DNA of 41,011 nucleotides, from contig NZ_PUQD01000050.1 of assembly GCF_003331055.1 (NCBI RefSeq), forward strand, positions 1-41,011. The letters are read 5' to 3'. The position numbers and the translations under genes were made by a program. Under the pieces are notes generated by a model. It saw nothing but the letters and a program-made list of their open reading frames with translations. It searched no databases and was not told where the DNA came from. Origin of the DNA: Pseudomonas sp. AFG_SD02_1510_Pfu_092 (GTDB taxonomy: Bacteria > Pseudomonadota > Gammaproteobacteria > Pseudomonadales > Pseudomonadaceae). The number at the start of each line of letters is the position of its first letter. Position 1 is the first letter of the stretch. Below, piece by piece: positions 16,061-27,935 of the stretch.

Positions 16061-17056
16061 CTATACCCACCGCAACCGCCGAAACAGCCACCACTGCCCC
16101 ACCGCCAGCCCCAGCACGACTATGCACGCAAACAGGAAGCCATACGGGTTGTCCGCCCCCGGAATGCCGCCGACATTGATGCCCAGCAACCCGGTGACGA
16201 AGCTCATGGGCAGGAAGATGCAGGTGATGATGCCGAAGCGGTACATGGTCCGGTTCATTCGCTCGCTGCGCCGGCGATCCTGGCTTTCCAGCACCAGCGC
16301 GGCCCGTTCGCGCGCCAGGTCCAGCTCTTCGAGGTAGCGGATCAGGCTGTTGTTCAGCTCGTTCCAGTAATCGGCGTCAGCATCGGCGAACCAGCTCCAT
16401 TTGCTGCGTGACAGCTGGGCGTAAATCTCCCGCTGCGGGGCAAGGAAGCGGCGCAGCCCCGCCGCCCGCCGGCGGATCTGCTGCAGGCAGCCGTTCTCCG
16501 GTGTGTACCGTTCGTCGGATTCGACCTTTTCTTCTTCCAGGTCGACCAGCTCGGACAAGTCGCTGACCAGGCCCTGGACCTTCTCGGTCAGCAGTTCGCC
16601 CATCAGCAGCAACAGCTCGGAAGCGGATTTCGGTCCCCTGCCCTCTTCAAGCTGCTGGAGAATCTCGTCACTGGCACGCAGCGGCCGCAGGCGCAGCGAG
16701 ATGACCCGCTGCGCCTCGGCGAAGATGCGTACCGAGACCATGTCCTCGGGCTCGGCGCCCGGGTTGAGGTTGACCCCGCGCAGAAACAGCAACAGCTGTT
16801 CGTCGGCCATGGGCAGCAGGCGCGGGCGGGTGTTCTCCTCCAGCAGCAGGTCGCAGGCGAACGCGCTGAGGCCGCTGTCGTGCAGCAGCCAGGTGCGGGT
16901 TTGCGGATGGCTGCGGTCCCAGTGCAGCCACAGGCTCTGCTCGGGCTGCAGTTGCAGGTCGTCCAGCTCGGTACGGGCAATCGCGCGCGCGCCGCCTTTG
17001 CCGTCGAGCACCAGGGCATGTACCAGCCCCCACTGCGCGTTGTCTTCCTCGAACAT
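16061..17056 (-). CDS. cmaX: CorA/ZntB-like divalent cation transporter CmaX
   Basis: A 331-residue protein with a large N-terminal cytoplasmic domain rich in coiled-coil helix (about 100-270). Two C-terminal membrane helices follow (about 270-292 and 307-325). The loop motif reads GIN (292-294) followed by VGGIPG rather than the classic GMN of CorA, as in ZntB-type members. It is therefore predicted to move divalent cations such as Mg2+ or Zn2+; specificity cannot be fixed from sequence. ATG 17056 has GGAG upstream; a TTG lies one codon earlier. rraA ends 27 bases upstream on the same strand, so rraA-cmaX may be one transcript. Confidence 0.88.
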   Translation of the reverse strand: MFEEDNAQWGLVHALVLDGKGGARAIARTELDDLQLQPEQSLWLHWDRSHPQTRTWLLHDSGLSAFACDLLLEENTRPRLLPMADEQLLLFLRGVNLNPGAEPEDMVSVRIFAEAQRVISLRLRPLRASDEILQQLEEGRGPKSASELLLLMGELLTEKVQGLVSDLSELVDLEEEKVESDERYTPENGCLQQIRRRAAGLRRFLAPQREIYAQLSRSKWSWFADADADYWNELNNSLIRYLEELDLARERAALVLESQDRRRSERMNRTMYRFGIITCIFLPMSFVTGLLGINVGGIPGADNPYGFLFACIVVLGLAVGQWWLFRRLRWV

Positions 17057-17083
17057 CAAAGCTCCATCAGCGCAGCTGGCGCA

Positions 17084-17575
17084 TCACTCCGGCATTTTCA
17101 GCGGGCTTGGCGAAACCAGCACGCCATTGTTGTCGGCATACACGTACTCGCCCGGGCGGAAGGTCACCCCGGCGAACGTCACCGGCACATTGAGGTCGCC
17201 GATGCCGCGCTTGTCGGTCTTCATCGGGTGGCTGGCCAGGGCCTGCACGCCGACGTCCGTCTGGATCAGCACATCGACGTCACGCACGCAGCCGTAGATC
17301 ACCAAGCCTTCCCAGCCGTTCTTCGCCGCCTTCTCGGCGAGCATGTCGCCGAGCAACGCGCGGCGCAGCGAACCACCGCCATCGACCACCAGGACCTTGC
17401 CCTTGCCATCGAGCTCGACCTGTTCCTTGACCAGCGAGTTGTCCTCGAAGCACTTGATGGTGACGATCTGGCCACCGAACGAATCGCGGCCACCGAAATT
17501 GCTGAACATCGGTTCCAGCACTTGCACCAGGTCGGGGTAGGCGTCACACAGGTCGGGCGTTACGTAATGCTGCAT
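17084..17575 (-). CDS. rraA: RraA family protein (RNase E regulator / aldolase-like)
   Basis: A 163-residue protein of the RraA/MenG family. Seen are the N-terminal TPDLCDAYPDLVQVLEPMFS, the FGGQIVTIKCFEDNSLV block, VVDGGGSLRRALLGDMLAE (the anion-binding glycine loop with downstream arginine) and GLVIYGCVRDVD. In E. coli RraA inhibits RNase E; some Pseudomonas homologues of this fold act as HMG/CHA aldolases, so in vivo function is not certain from sequence. The genomic position next to cmaX is conserved. The ATG start 17575 follows GGAGCTTCC. Confidence 0.9.
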   Translation of the reverse strand: MQHYVTPDLCDAYPDLVQVLEPMFSNFGGRDSFGGQIVTIKCFEDNSLVKEQVELDGKGKVLVVDGGGSLRRALLGDMLAEKAAKNGWEGLVIYGCVRDVDVLIQTDVGVQALASHPMKTDKRGIGDLNVPVTFAGVTFRPGEYVYADNNGVLVSPSPLKMPE

Positions 17576-17668
17576 GGGAAGCTCCTGTCAGTCACAACGA
17601 AAGCGGGTATCGGGCAAGGCTACACCTTGGAGGCCATGGCAGTCATCCGGGACCGGGTGGTCAGTTGT

Positions 17669-17790
17669 GTTTTGCCTGTGCTGGCCTCTTCGCGGGCATG
17701 CCCGCTCCCACAGGAATTCCACATGGCCTGAGGGCAGTGGGATACCTGTGGGAGCGGGTTTACCCGCGAAGAGGCCAGCACAGGCAAAAC
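17669..17790. repeat. Inverted REP pair between rraA and hydrolase
   Basis: Arms 17669-17714 and 17745-17790 are near-perfect reverse complements differing mainly in a few central bases (GCATG versus TTTAC). Both carry GGCCTCTTCGCGGG and CCCGCTCCCACAGG. It lies between the end of the hydrolase gene and the rraA start on the same strand and may separate the two transcripts. Confidence 0.88.
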
Positions 17791-17794
17791 CACA

Positions 17795-18787
17795 TCAACC
17801 AGCAACCACAGGCTCTGCAACCACAGTGGATGCATGCACTGGCAGCAACGGATTGTGCAGCCAGCGCTCCACCAATGGCCACACCTGCACCTGCGCGGCC
17901 TTGCTCACCAGCATGTCGACATGCCCGAACGCCTCGAAGCCTTCCTCGCGACCCAGCCGCAGAAACTGCTTGCGCTCACCGCCCAGCTGTTCGAACAGCT
18001 TGCGGCACGCCCACACCGGGTCCTGTAAATCCCCTGCGCCGGCCACCGCCAGCAGCGGCACATCCACCTCGGCGAGCCCCGCCCACCAGTCGTTGTGCCG
18101 GTCGCCAAAACGCCCGAACAGGCCGTGCCAGCGCATACTTTCCAGGGCCAGGCCGATCGGCTCGTCCTCGGGCCCACGCTTGAAGCGCGGCCCGGATATC
18201 TGCCCCCAGCGCTTGAGCAGCAGCTTCGCTCCCCAGGCCAGTGGCGGCACCTTCAACGGCCAGTACACGCGGCTTATCTGGGTGCCGAACAGCGCCACGC
18301 TGGCCAGTTCCTCAGCCTTCAGAAAGCCGCCGCCCAGCGCTGCCGCCAGCGTCGTACCACCCAGCGAATGGCCCACCCAGTGCGGCGCCTGGCCCGACTG
18401 CTCGCGCACGAAGGCGTTGATCAGTGGCAGGTCATCGCGGGCATAGGCAGCCACGCTGTTGTGCTGCCAGTCATGGTTGCGCGGCGACAGGCCGTGGCCG
18501 CGCATTTCCGGGATCCACACATCGAAGCCGGCGCGGGCGAGGTAAGCTCCCAGGCCAACGCCCTTGGGCGAATACCAGAAACGGCGATTGGAAAAGCTGC
18601 CATGCAGAAGAATGACCGGCACGCCCTGGGCCTGGCCCTGGTCGGCCAGGCCCAGGCGGGTCACGGCCAGCTCGACGCTGGGGTCCGGGCCGTTGCCGGC
18701 CTTGATCCGGTACACGTCTTCGCTGAGGTCGCCGCGGCGCTCGGCACTGAGCAGGGCCACGGGAAATAGAGTGCTGCTGCTTTGCAT
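17795..18787 (-). CDS. Alpha/beta-fold hydrolase (esterase-like)
   Basis: A 330-residue serine hydrolase. It shows the oxyanion-hole region VILLHGSFSN, the strand and nucleophile elbow HWVGHSLGGTTLA with serine at 141, and a late LLAVAGAGDLQDPVW acid region. The C-terminal histidine is probably in AFGHVDMLVSK. No signal peptide is evident, so it is likely cytoplasmic or membrane-associated. Substrate is unknown. It is the conserved neighbour of ppsA and rraA in pseudomonads. I chose ATG 18787; a start 12 codons earlier (18823) has no ribosome binding site and would overlap the sequence used by the ppsA terminator region. A REP pair follows its stop. Confidence 0.85.
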   Translation of the reverse strand: MQSSSTLFPVALLSAERRGDLSEDVYRIKAGNGPDPSVELAVTRLGLADQGQAQGVPVILLHGSFSNRRFWYSPKGVGLGAYLARAGFDVWIPEMRGHGLSPRNHDWQHNSVAAYARDDLPLINAFVREQSGQAPHWVGHSLGGTTLAAALGGGFLKAEELASVALFGTQISRVYWPLKVPPLAWGAKLLLKRWGQISGPRFKRGPEDEPIGLALESMRWHGLFGRFGDRHNDWWAGLAEVDVPLLAVAGAGDLQDPVWACRKLFEQLGGERKQFLRLGREEGFEAFGHVDMLVSKAAQVQVWPLVERWLHNPLLPVHASTVVAEPVVAG

Positions 18788-18841
18788 AAGGTTGCTTGGT
18801 GCACAAAAAAGGGCGGGATCCATTGCTGGAACTCGCCCTGG

Positions 18842-18878
18842 AAAAAACCAGGCGGGGGTACGCCAGACGTACCCCCGC
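18842..18878 (-). terminator. Intrinsic terminator of ppsA
   Basis: The stem pairs 18852-18862 with 18868-18878 (11 bp, GC-rich) and has a 5-base loop. On the minus strand, CCTGG then six T follow (complement of 18842-18847). It lies directly after the ppsA stop. Confidence 0.88.
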
Positions 18879-18889
18879 GTTTTACTGCA

Positions 18890-21265
<2,376 letters not shown>

Positions 21266-21442
21266 GGTGATCTCTCCACTAACTGTGTTGGAAAAGCTCA
21301 AGGGCGCCCGCCTGCCTTCGTTGACTTGGCCGGACGCTTGTGGCCTGTACCTGGAAAATAAGTGAGAATGCCGACAGCCGCATTCGGCAAACCGAACTTA
21401 TCATATCCAGAAAACGTCATCAGCTTAAGGCCCAGATCGCAA

Positions 21443-22261
21443 ATGAAACGAACCGCGTTCTTCATCTCCGACGGCACCGGCATCACTGCCGAAACCCTGG
21501 GCCAGAGTCTGCTCGCTCAATTCGAGAGCATTCCGTTCAATAAATTCACCCGCCCCTACATCGATTCGCCGGAAAAGGCGCGGACCATGGTCCAGCAGAT
21601 CAATGCGGCGGCCGAGCGTGACGGGGTACGCCCGATCATCTTCGACACCATCGTCAACCAGGACATTCGTGAAATCCTGGCGACCTCGAACGGCTTCATG
21701 ATCGACATCTTTTCTTCGTTTTTGTCCCCGCTGGAACAGGAATTGACCGCCCATTCGTCGTATTCCGTGGGCAAATCGCACTCGATCGGCGGCAATTCCA
21801 ACTACATGGAACGCATCGAGGCAGTGAATTTCGCCCTCGACAACGACGATGGCGCGCGGACCCACTACTACGACAAGGCCGACCTGATCCTGGTCGGCGT
21901 ATCGCGCTGCGGCAAGACGCCCACCTGCCTGTACATGGCCATGCAGTTCGGTATCCGTGCCGCCAACTACCCGTTGACCGAAGACGACATGGAGCGCCTG
22001 CAACTGCCGGCGGTGTTGAAAAAACACCACAACAAGCTGTTTGGCCTGACCATCGACCCGGACCGGCTGACCGCCATCCGCCATGAGCGCAAGCCCAACA
22101 GCCGCTATTCGAGCTTTGCCCAGTGCGAGTTCGAAGTGCGCGAGGTAGAGAACCTGTTCCGTCGGGAGAACATTCCCAACATCAATTCCACGCATTTTTC
22201 GGTGGAGGAGATTTCGGCGAAGATCTTGGTGGAGAAAGGGGTGGAGCGTAGATTCAAGTAA
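21443..22261 (+). CDS. ppsR: PEP synthase regulatory kinase/pyrophosphorylase
   Basis: A 272-residue PSRP (DUF299) protein. In characterised homologues it phosphorylates the PpsA threonine next to the catalytic histidine using ADP, inactivating the enzyme, and reverses this with phosphate. N-terminal FFISDGTGITAETLGQSLL and the P-loop GVSRCGKTPTCLYMA (from 152) are diagnostic. The P-loop carries cysteines where many homologues have serines, a mild variation. ATG 21443 begins MKRTAFFISDG as in the family; the frame runs 27 codons further upstream without support. The 177-base gap to divergent ppsA must hold both promoters, keeping enzyme and regulator together. Confidence 0.95.
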   Translation: MKRTAFFISDGTGITAETLGQSLLAQFESIPFNKFTRPYIDSPEKARTMVQQINAAAERDGVRPIIFDTIVNQDIREILATSNGFMIDIFSSFLSPLEQELTAHSSYSVGKSHSIGGNSNYMERIEAVNFALDNDDGARTHYYDKADLILVGVSRCGKTPTCLYMAMQFGIRAANYPLTEDDMERLQLPAVLKKHHNKLFGLTIDPDRLTAIRHERKPNSRYSSFAQCEFEVREVENLFRRENIPNINSTHFSVEEISAKILVEKGVERRFK

Positions 22262-22262
22262 G

Positions 22263-22371
22263 CCTGTACCGGCCTCTTCGCGGGCGCGCCCGCTCCCACA
22301 GGTATCGCACAAGACTCAAGGCCGGTGGGGACCTGTGGGAGCGGGCATGCCCGCGAAGAGGCCAATGCAGG
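22263..22371. repeat. Inverted REP pair after ppsR
   Basis: Arms 22263-22302 and 22332-22371 are inverted repeats containing GGCCTCTTCGCGGG and CCCGCTCCCACAGG, with a few differences at the tips. It starts two bases after the ppsR stop and is followed at once by an intrinsic terminator. Confidence 0.88.
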
Positions 22372-22375
22372 ATAC

Positions 22376-22411
22376 AAAAAAGCCCCGGCATCACTGCCGG
22401 GGCTTTCTTTT
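22376..22411. terminator. Bidirectional terminator, ppsR/gdhB
   Basis: A-run, stem AGCCCCGGCA/TGCCGGGGCT with loop TCAC, then a T-rich run. It is symmetrical enough to stop transcription of ppsR (rightward) and gdhB (leftward), whose stop is 16 bases away. Confidence 0.9.
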
Positions 22412-22426
22412 ACCGCCTCATCAAGC

Positions 22427-25400
22427 TCAGGACGGCATCACCACCGCCTGCCCGCTCATGGCCAGGTCAACCAGCTCGCGGTTGGCCACCGCGTACATCG
22501 CATAGTCGGTACCGGTGGCATTGCGCAGGTCGTCGAGCATGGCGCGCCAGCGCTCCACCATCACCCGGTGCTGCTCGGCCCACAGCGCCACACGGGCGTC
22601 CATGTCTTCCGGGGCATCGGCCATCTGCAGTACCGAGATGGTGATCGCCCGCTGCTGCAGGTCGATGTCGTCGCGGAACGCCTCGCGGGCCAGCGCCTGC
22701 CAATTGTTTTCCACCGGCAGGTTGCTGATTTCCTGCAAGTACCAGGTCAGGTCCAGCGCGCTGCCCACGGCGAAGAACGCCTTGGCCACCTGCGCCGGGT
22801 CATGCCCGGTAACGTCGGCCGCCTCGATGATCGGCAGCAGGGTATACAGGTGGCTGGTGCCAGCGACCATGCGCGCCAGCAGTTCCGGCACACCGGCCTC
22901 GACGAAGCCCTGGTAACGCACCATCCAGCGCTCGCGGGTCGGGCCCTCGAGCAACTCGTCGAGCTTGAGCCCCAGCTGCGCGATCTTCGGCCCGAAGTGC
23001 GCGGCGTCACGCCCGGCGTCCTGCTCGTTGCGACGGCTGCGCAGGAACCAGCGGGTAGCACGCCGGCCCAGGCGCATCAACTCGTCCATCAGGGTCAGCT
23101 GGACTTCCGCCGGCACCTGATAGTCCAGTGCCTCGATCTGGCGGAACCAGTGCGGCAGGTGGAAGATGTCGCGCACGATCACATAGGCCCCGGCCACGTT
23201 GGCCGGGCTCATGCCGGTCGACTCTTTCAGGCGCTGGACGAAGGTGATGCCCATGTTGTTGACCAGGTCGTTGGCGATCTGGGTGCTGACGATTTCGCGC
23301 TTCAGGCGGTGGCGGCGCATGGACTCGGCGAACTTGCTGACCAGCGACGGCGGGAAGGCGGTTTCCATGTCGCGGGTCAGGTAGTCGTCATCCGGCACCA
23401 GCGACTTGAGCAGCTGTTCCTTGAGGTCGATCTTGCTGTACGAGATCAGCACCGACAGCTCGGCGCGGGTCAGCCCCTGGCCGGCGGCCAGGCGTTCGGC
23501 CAACTGCTCTTCGGACGGCAGGAATTCGATGGCGCGGTCCAGCTTGCCACGCGCTTCCAGGTCGGCCATCAGGCGCTTGTACTCGGCAATCCGCTCGCGG
23601 GCGCGGCGGGCGGCCAGCGACAGCGCCTGGGTCTGCTTGTAGTTGTTGCCCAGCACCAGGCCGGCCACTTCGTCGGTCATGCTGCCCAGCAGCTGGTTGC
23701 GCTGCTTCTCGGTCATGTCGCCACCCTGCACCACTTCGTTGAGCAGGATCTTGATGTTGACCTCGTGGTCGGAGCAGTCCACGCCGCCGGCGTTGTCGAT
23801 GAAGTCGGTGTTGGTGGCGCCGCCATTGAGGCCGAACTCGACCCGGCCGAGCTGGGTCATGCCCAGGTTGCCGCCCTCGCCCACCACCTTGCAGCGCAAT
23901 TCGTTGCCATTGACCCGCAGCGCGTCGTTGGCCTTGTCGCCGACATCGGCGTGGCTCTCGCTGCTGGCCTTGACGTAGGTCCCGATACCGCCGTTCCACA
24001 GCAGGTCCACCGGTGCCTTGAGCAGTGCATTGAGCAGCTCGGTCGGGGTCAGCCGGTCAGCCTCGATGGCGAAGCGCTCTTTCATCTGCGGGCTGATGGT
24101 GATGCTCTTGGCGCTGCGCGGGAAGATGCCGCCGCCTTCGGACATGAGGCTGGTGTCGTAGTCGCTCCAGGCCGAACGCGGCAGCTCGAACAGGCGCTTG
24201 CGCTCGACGAAGCTGGACGCCGGGTCCGGGTTCGGGTCGATGAAGATGTGCAGGTGGTTGAACGCCGCCACCAGTTGCAGCTTGTCGGACATCAGCAGGC
24301 CGTTGCCGAACACGTCACCGGCCATGTCGCCGACGCCGATCACGGTGATCGGGTCTTCCTGCACGTTGATGCCGCGCTCGCGGAAGTGACGTTGCACGCC
24401 CACCCAGGCGCCGCGTGCGGTAATGCCCATCTTCTTGTGGTCGTAACCGGCCGAGCCGCCCGAGGCGAAGGCGTCGCCCAGCCAGAAGCCGTAGTCGATG
24501 GCGATGCCGTTGGCGATGTCGGAGAAGGTCGCGGTGCCCTTGTCGGCCGCCACCACCAGGTACGGGTCGTCCTCGTCGTGGCGCACCACGTTGGCCGGCG
24601 GTACCACGCCGCCGTCCTTGAGGTTATCGGTGATGTCGAGCAGGCCGGAAATGAAGATGCGGTAGCACGCCACGCCTTCGGCGGCGATCTCGTCACGGCT
24701 GCCGCCCAGCGGCAGGCGACGCGGCAGGAAGCCGCCCTTGGCACCCACCGGCACGATCACCGAGTTCTTCACCTGCTGGGCTTTCACCAGGCCCAGCACC
24801 TCGGTGCGGAAGTCTTCTTCGCGGTCCGACCAGCGCAGGCCGCCGCGGGCAACGTTGCCGAAGCGCAGGTGCACGCCCTCGACCCGTGGCGAGTAGACGA
24901 ATATCTCGAACTTGGGCACCGGCTTAGGCAGCTCGGGGATCAGCTTGGGGTTGAACTTGAAGCTGAAGTACGACTTGTTCTGGCCGTTGGCGTCCGGCTG
25001 GTAGAAGTTGGTACGCAGGGTGGCCTTGATCAGGTCCAGGTAGCGCCGCAGGATGCGGTCTTCGTTGAGCACCTGGACGTCGTCCAGCGCGGTCAGGATG
25101 GCCTGTTCCAGGCGCAGCTGCTTGTCATCCAGGTCCTCCTGGGTGAGCTTGCGCGCCAGGTAGAAGCGGGTCTTGAACAGCCGGGTCAGCTCGCGGGCGA
25201 TGTCGGTGTGGTTGTTCAGCGTGCTGGCGATGTAGCCCAGGTCGAAGCCCAGGCGAATCTGCTTCAGGTAACGGGCGTAGGCGCGCAGCAGCGCAACGTC
25301 GCGCCACGGCAGGCCGGCGGTCAGCACCAGGCGGTTGAAGGCGTCGTTTTCGGCATCGCCACGGACGATGTGAATGAACGCGTCCTGCAGCACGTCGTTG

Positions 25401-27292
25401 AGCTGCTGGATGTCCAGGCTCAGGCCTTCGCTGTAGGTGAAGGCAAAGTCGTGAATCCAGTATTCACGGCCACTGGCATGGCGCAGGCGGTAGGGGAACT
25501 CGCCGAGCACGCGCAGGCCGAGGTTTTCCAGGATCGGCAGCACATCGGACAGCGCCAGTGGGGTATCGGCGTGGTACAGCTTGCAGTGCAGGATGCGCTC
25601 GCCAACCTGGGTCAGCGGCTGGTAGAAGCTCATCGCCAGCGGCTTGCTTTCCGACAGGTTCACCACGTGCTGCAGGTCGACCACCGCCGAGTGCGCGGCG
25701 AAACGTTCGCGGTAACCGGCCGGGAAGCCTTTGGGGAAGTCGGCGAGGATGTTGGTGCCCTGGGCTTCGCCGAAGTTCTCGATCACCAGCGCCGAGTAGT
25801 CGTCATGCCACGAGCGGCAGGCCTGGATCACTTCGCGTTCCAGCTGCTGCGGGTCGATGTCGATGCGGTTCTTCGGGTCTACCCGCAGAATCAGTTGCAC
25901 GCGCGCCAGCACCGACTCGGAGAAGAAGGTCCAGAACTCGCAGTCGCTGGCCTTCAGGCGCTCCATCAGCACCTGCTGGATCTTCTGCCGCACTTCGGTG
26001 GAGTAGATTTCCCGCGGCACGTAGGCCAGGCAGTAGCAGAAGCGCCCATACGGGTCCTTGCGCAGGAACACGCGGATCTTGTTGCGCTCCTGGATCTGCA
26101 CGATCGACATCACCGTGCTGAACAGCTCGTCGATCGGCGTCTGGAACAGGTCGTCGCGCGGCAGCACTTCCAGCACCTGGGCCAGTTCCTTGCCCAGGTG
26201 AGCCTTCGGATCGAAGCCCGAGCGGCGTTCCACTTCGGCGACCTTGACGCGGATATAAGGGATGGCATGCACGCTTTCGCCGTACACCGTCGAGGTATAC
26301 AGGCCCATGAAGCGGTGTTCCTTGATGACCTTGCCGTCGGCGTCCAGCTGGCGGATCGACACGTAGTCCGGGTAGGCCGGGCGGTGCACGCGGCTGGGCA
26401 GCGCGGCCTTGGCGAACGACAGCAGCAGCGGCTCGTTGAGGTAGGCCACGGCGTAGTCTTCGATGCGCAGCTCGTCGTCGGTCAGGCCCACCCGCAGGCG
26501 GCGCGGCAGGCCGAGGAACGACTGCTCGTCGTAGACCATCTGGCCGCCATCGGCGCCGCCCTTGACGGTGAATTCTTCATAGCCCAGGAAGGTGAAGTGG
26601 TTGTCCAGCAGCCATTCGAGGAAGGCCTTGACCTCGCCCTTTTCGTGTTGCGCCGGGGCAAAGGCGGTCTGTTCCACCGCGGCCACCACTTCACGCAGCT
26701 TGGCCTTCATCGGTTCGAAGTCGGCCACCACCACCCGCACCTCGGCCAGCACCTGCTCGATCTCGCGCGCCAGCACGGTCAGCTCGGCGGCGTTGGCGCA
26801 ACGGTCGATTTCCAGGTACATCAGCGATTCGTGGCGTACGCCCTCGCCCTGGGTGCCCTTGGGCAGCAGCTCCAGCAGCTCGCCCTTGGCGCCACGACGG
26901 ACGCTGAGCACGGTGGTCTGCAGGGTGTGGATGCTGTAGCCGCGGCGGTTGAGCTCGGTGCGTACCGAGTCGACCAGGAAAGGCAGGTCGTGGTGCAGCA
27001 CTTCGACCACGCTGTGGGTCGATTGCCAGCCATTGCGCTCGTAATCGGGGTTGTACACCCGCACCTGCGGGTGCTCAGGGTCGAAACGCTCGATGATGCG
27101 CCAGGCTGACAGGGTGCAGCCGGCCAGGTCGGAAAGCCTGCGCTGGGTGAGTTCGTCCAGAGAGATGATGCCGAAGAACTGCTCGGCGAACAGCGCGACT
27201 TGTGGCAGGGACTGTTCGCTGATGTGCTGCGCCAGGGCCGCTTGCAGTTGATGCTGGAAGTCGGCTTTGCTGGCTGCGGTGAAGAACGCCAT
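22427..27292 (-). CDS. gdhB: NAD-specific glutamate dehydrogenase, giant (GDH-180 type)
   Basis: A 1621-residue enzyme of the large bacterial NAD-GDH class, which deaminates glutamate to 2-oxoglutarate and ammonium during growth on amino acids. Long N-terminal regulatory regions (about 1-690, ACT/PAS-like) precede the dehydrogenase core (about 700-1200). The core contains RGGLRWSDREEDFRTEVLGL, the signature VPVGAKGGF (near 845-852) and VGDMAGDVFGNGLL. A long helical C-terminal region follows. The P. aeruginosa homologue is arginine-activated and induced by arginine via ArgR. ATG 27292 (MAFFTAASKADF) is chosen with GGAG upstream. The open frame continues 230 codons upstream without homology-like character. 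Confidence 0.96.
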   Translation of the reverse strand: MAFFTAASKADFQHQLQAALAQHISEQSLPQVALFAEQFFGIISLDELTQRRLSDLAGCTLSAWRIIERFDPEHPQVRVYNPDYERNGWQSTHSVVEVLHHDLPFLVDSVRTELNRRGYSIHTLQTTVLSVRRGAKGELLELLPKGTQGEGVRHESLMYLEIDRCANAAELTVLAREIEQVLAEVRVVVADFEPMKAKLREVVAAVEQTAFAPAQHEKGEVKAFLEWLLDNHFTFLGYEEFTVKGGADGGQMVYDEQSFLGLPRRLRVGLTDDELRIEDYAVAYLNEPLLLSFAKAALPSRVHRPAYPDYVSIRQLDADGKVIKEHRFMGLYTSTVYGESVHAIPYIRVKVAEVERRSGFDPKAHLGKELAQVLEVLPRDDLFQTPIDELFSTVMSIVQIQERNKIRVFLRKDPYGRFCYCLAYVPREIYSTEVRQKIQQVLMERLKASDCEFWTFFSESVLARVQLILRVDPKNRIDIDPQQLEREVIQACRSWHDDYSALVIENFGEAQGTNILADFPKGFPAGYRERFAAHSAVVDLQHVVNLSESKPLAMSFYQPLTQVGERILHCKLYHADTPLALSDVLPILENLGLRVLGEFPYRLRHASGREYWIHDFAFTYSEGLSLDIQQLNDVLQDAFIHIVRGDAENDAFNRLVLTAGLPWRDVALLRAYARYLKQIRLGFDLGYIASTLNNHTDIARELTRLFKTRFYLARKLTQEDLDDKQLRLEQAILTALDDVQVLNEDRILRRYLDLIKATLRTNFYQPDANGQNKSYFSFKFNPKLIPELPKPVPKFEIFVYSPRVEGVHLRFGNVARGGLRWSDREEDFRTEVLGLVKAQQVKNSVIVPVGAKGGFLPRRLPLGGSRDEIAAEGVACYRIFISGLLDITDNLKDGGVVPPANVVRHDEDDPYLVVAADKGTATFSDIANGIAIDYGFWLGDAFASGGSAGYDHKKMGITARGAWVGVQRHFRERGINVQEDPITVIGVGDMAGDVFGNGLLMSDKLQLVAAFNHLHIFIDPNPDPASSFVERKRLFELPRSAWSDYDTSLMSEGGGIFPRSAKSITISPQMKERFAIEADRLTPTELLNALLKAPVDLLWNGGIGTYVKASSESHADVGDKANDALRVNGNELRCKVVGEGGNLGMTQLGRVEFGLNGGATNTDFIDNAGGVDCSDHEVNIKILLNEVVQGGDMTEKQRNQLLGSMTDEVAGLVLGNNYKQTQALSLAARRARERIAEYKRLMADLEARGKLDRAIEFLPSEEQLAERLAAGQGLTRAELSVLISYSKIDLKEQLLKSLVPDDDYLTRDMETAFPPSLVSKFAESMRRHRLKREIVSTQIANDLVNNMGITFVQRLKESTGMSPANVAGAYVIVRDIFHLPHWFRQIEALDYQVPAEVQLTLMDELMRLGRRATRWFLRSRRNEQDAGRDAAHFGPKIAQLGLKLDELLEGPTRERWMVRYQGFVEAGVPELLARMVAGTSHLYTLLPIIEAADVTGHDPAQVAKAFFAVGSALDLTWYLQEISNLPVENNWQALAREAFRDDIDLQQRAITISVLQMADAPEDMDARVALWAEQHRVMVERWRAMLDDLRNATGTDYAMYAVANRELVDLAMSGQAVVMPS

Positions 27293-27622
27293 CTGTGGTA
27301 CTCCGCTTGGGCTTTGTAATAGTTGAAGCGTCGCTGCGTGCGCCATGTACGGATCAACGATAGCCAACCCGTGGCAAGGCGGATGGTAAAAACAGACGTT
27401 GAACGTGCCGGGCACGTCCAGGGCTCGCCGAAGCTTAACGACTGATCGGTCATCAAGGCTTGCAGCGCTGCGACAATTTCGGTCAAGGGGCGGTAACTTT
27501 ACGTTTATGCCTGTGGGCAAGACTGTCAGAATTGCCTTCCGTTTCCTTTGATCCGAGCCTTGTCCATGCAAATCAATACTGCCCTGCTGTTCGCCACCCC
27601 TTGCGATGACGAGGAAGACAAC
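27293..27622. other. Intergenic region upstream of gdhB
   Basis: A 330-base divergent region (256 to 330 bases depending on the start of the neighbouring gene). It contains a 15-base palindrome, ACGTGCC-G-GGCACGT at 27403-27417, about 110 bases before gdhB, which could be an operator or a small hairpin. I could not place clear promoters or ArgR sites by eye. Confidence 0.45.
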
Positions 27623-27919
27623 ATGGCGACCCTGTGCTGCCACAGTGACAAGGGCCAGATGTTTCTGCTGACCCGCTACCCGGACGAAGACACCGTCGAC
27701 CTGACCCTGGATGACGAACCGTCGACGCTGGATGGGCTGAAAGTGACCCTGAGCGCGCGACGCTTGCTGATCGAAGTCGCCGCCGGTGATCGCGATGCGC
27801 TGAGGGGCGACGAGGTGCTGGAGATCAACCTGACCAGCGAGTTGAGTGACCTGGATGAAGTGAAGCAGACCCTGGAGAACATCCTGGCCGGGACTGGCAC
27901 ATTCGTCTGCGAAATCTGA
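27623..27919 (+). CDS. Small acidic hypothetical protein next to gdhB
   Basis: A 98-residue acidic protein starting MATLCCHSDKGQMFLLTRYP. It has no signal peptide or membrane helix and no domain I recognise. The composition (DEDTVDLTLDDEPSTLD, then EINLTSELSDLDEVKQTL) suggests a compact soluble beta-alpha protein. ATG 27623 has a strong AGGAAG five bases upstream. An in-frame ATG at 27566 would add 19 residues (MQINTALLFATP...) with a weak site and cannot be excluded. Codon use looks native. It is divergent from gdhB and followed immediately by a REP array. No function is claimed. Confidence 0.8.
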   Translation: MATLCCHSDKGQMFLLTRYPDEDTVDLTLDDEPSTLDGLKVTLSARRLLIEVAAGDRDALRGDEVLEINLTSELSDLDEVKQTLENILAGTGTFVCEI

Positions 27920-27935
27920 ACACCTGCGCGGCCCC

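Noticed and set aside
22325..27109. A 1594-codon frame opposite gdhB
   Set aside because: It is the spectacularly long antisense shadow of a 1621-residue GDH, with no domain character. It would also need to begin inside a REP element and pass through a terminator.
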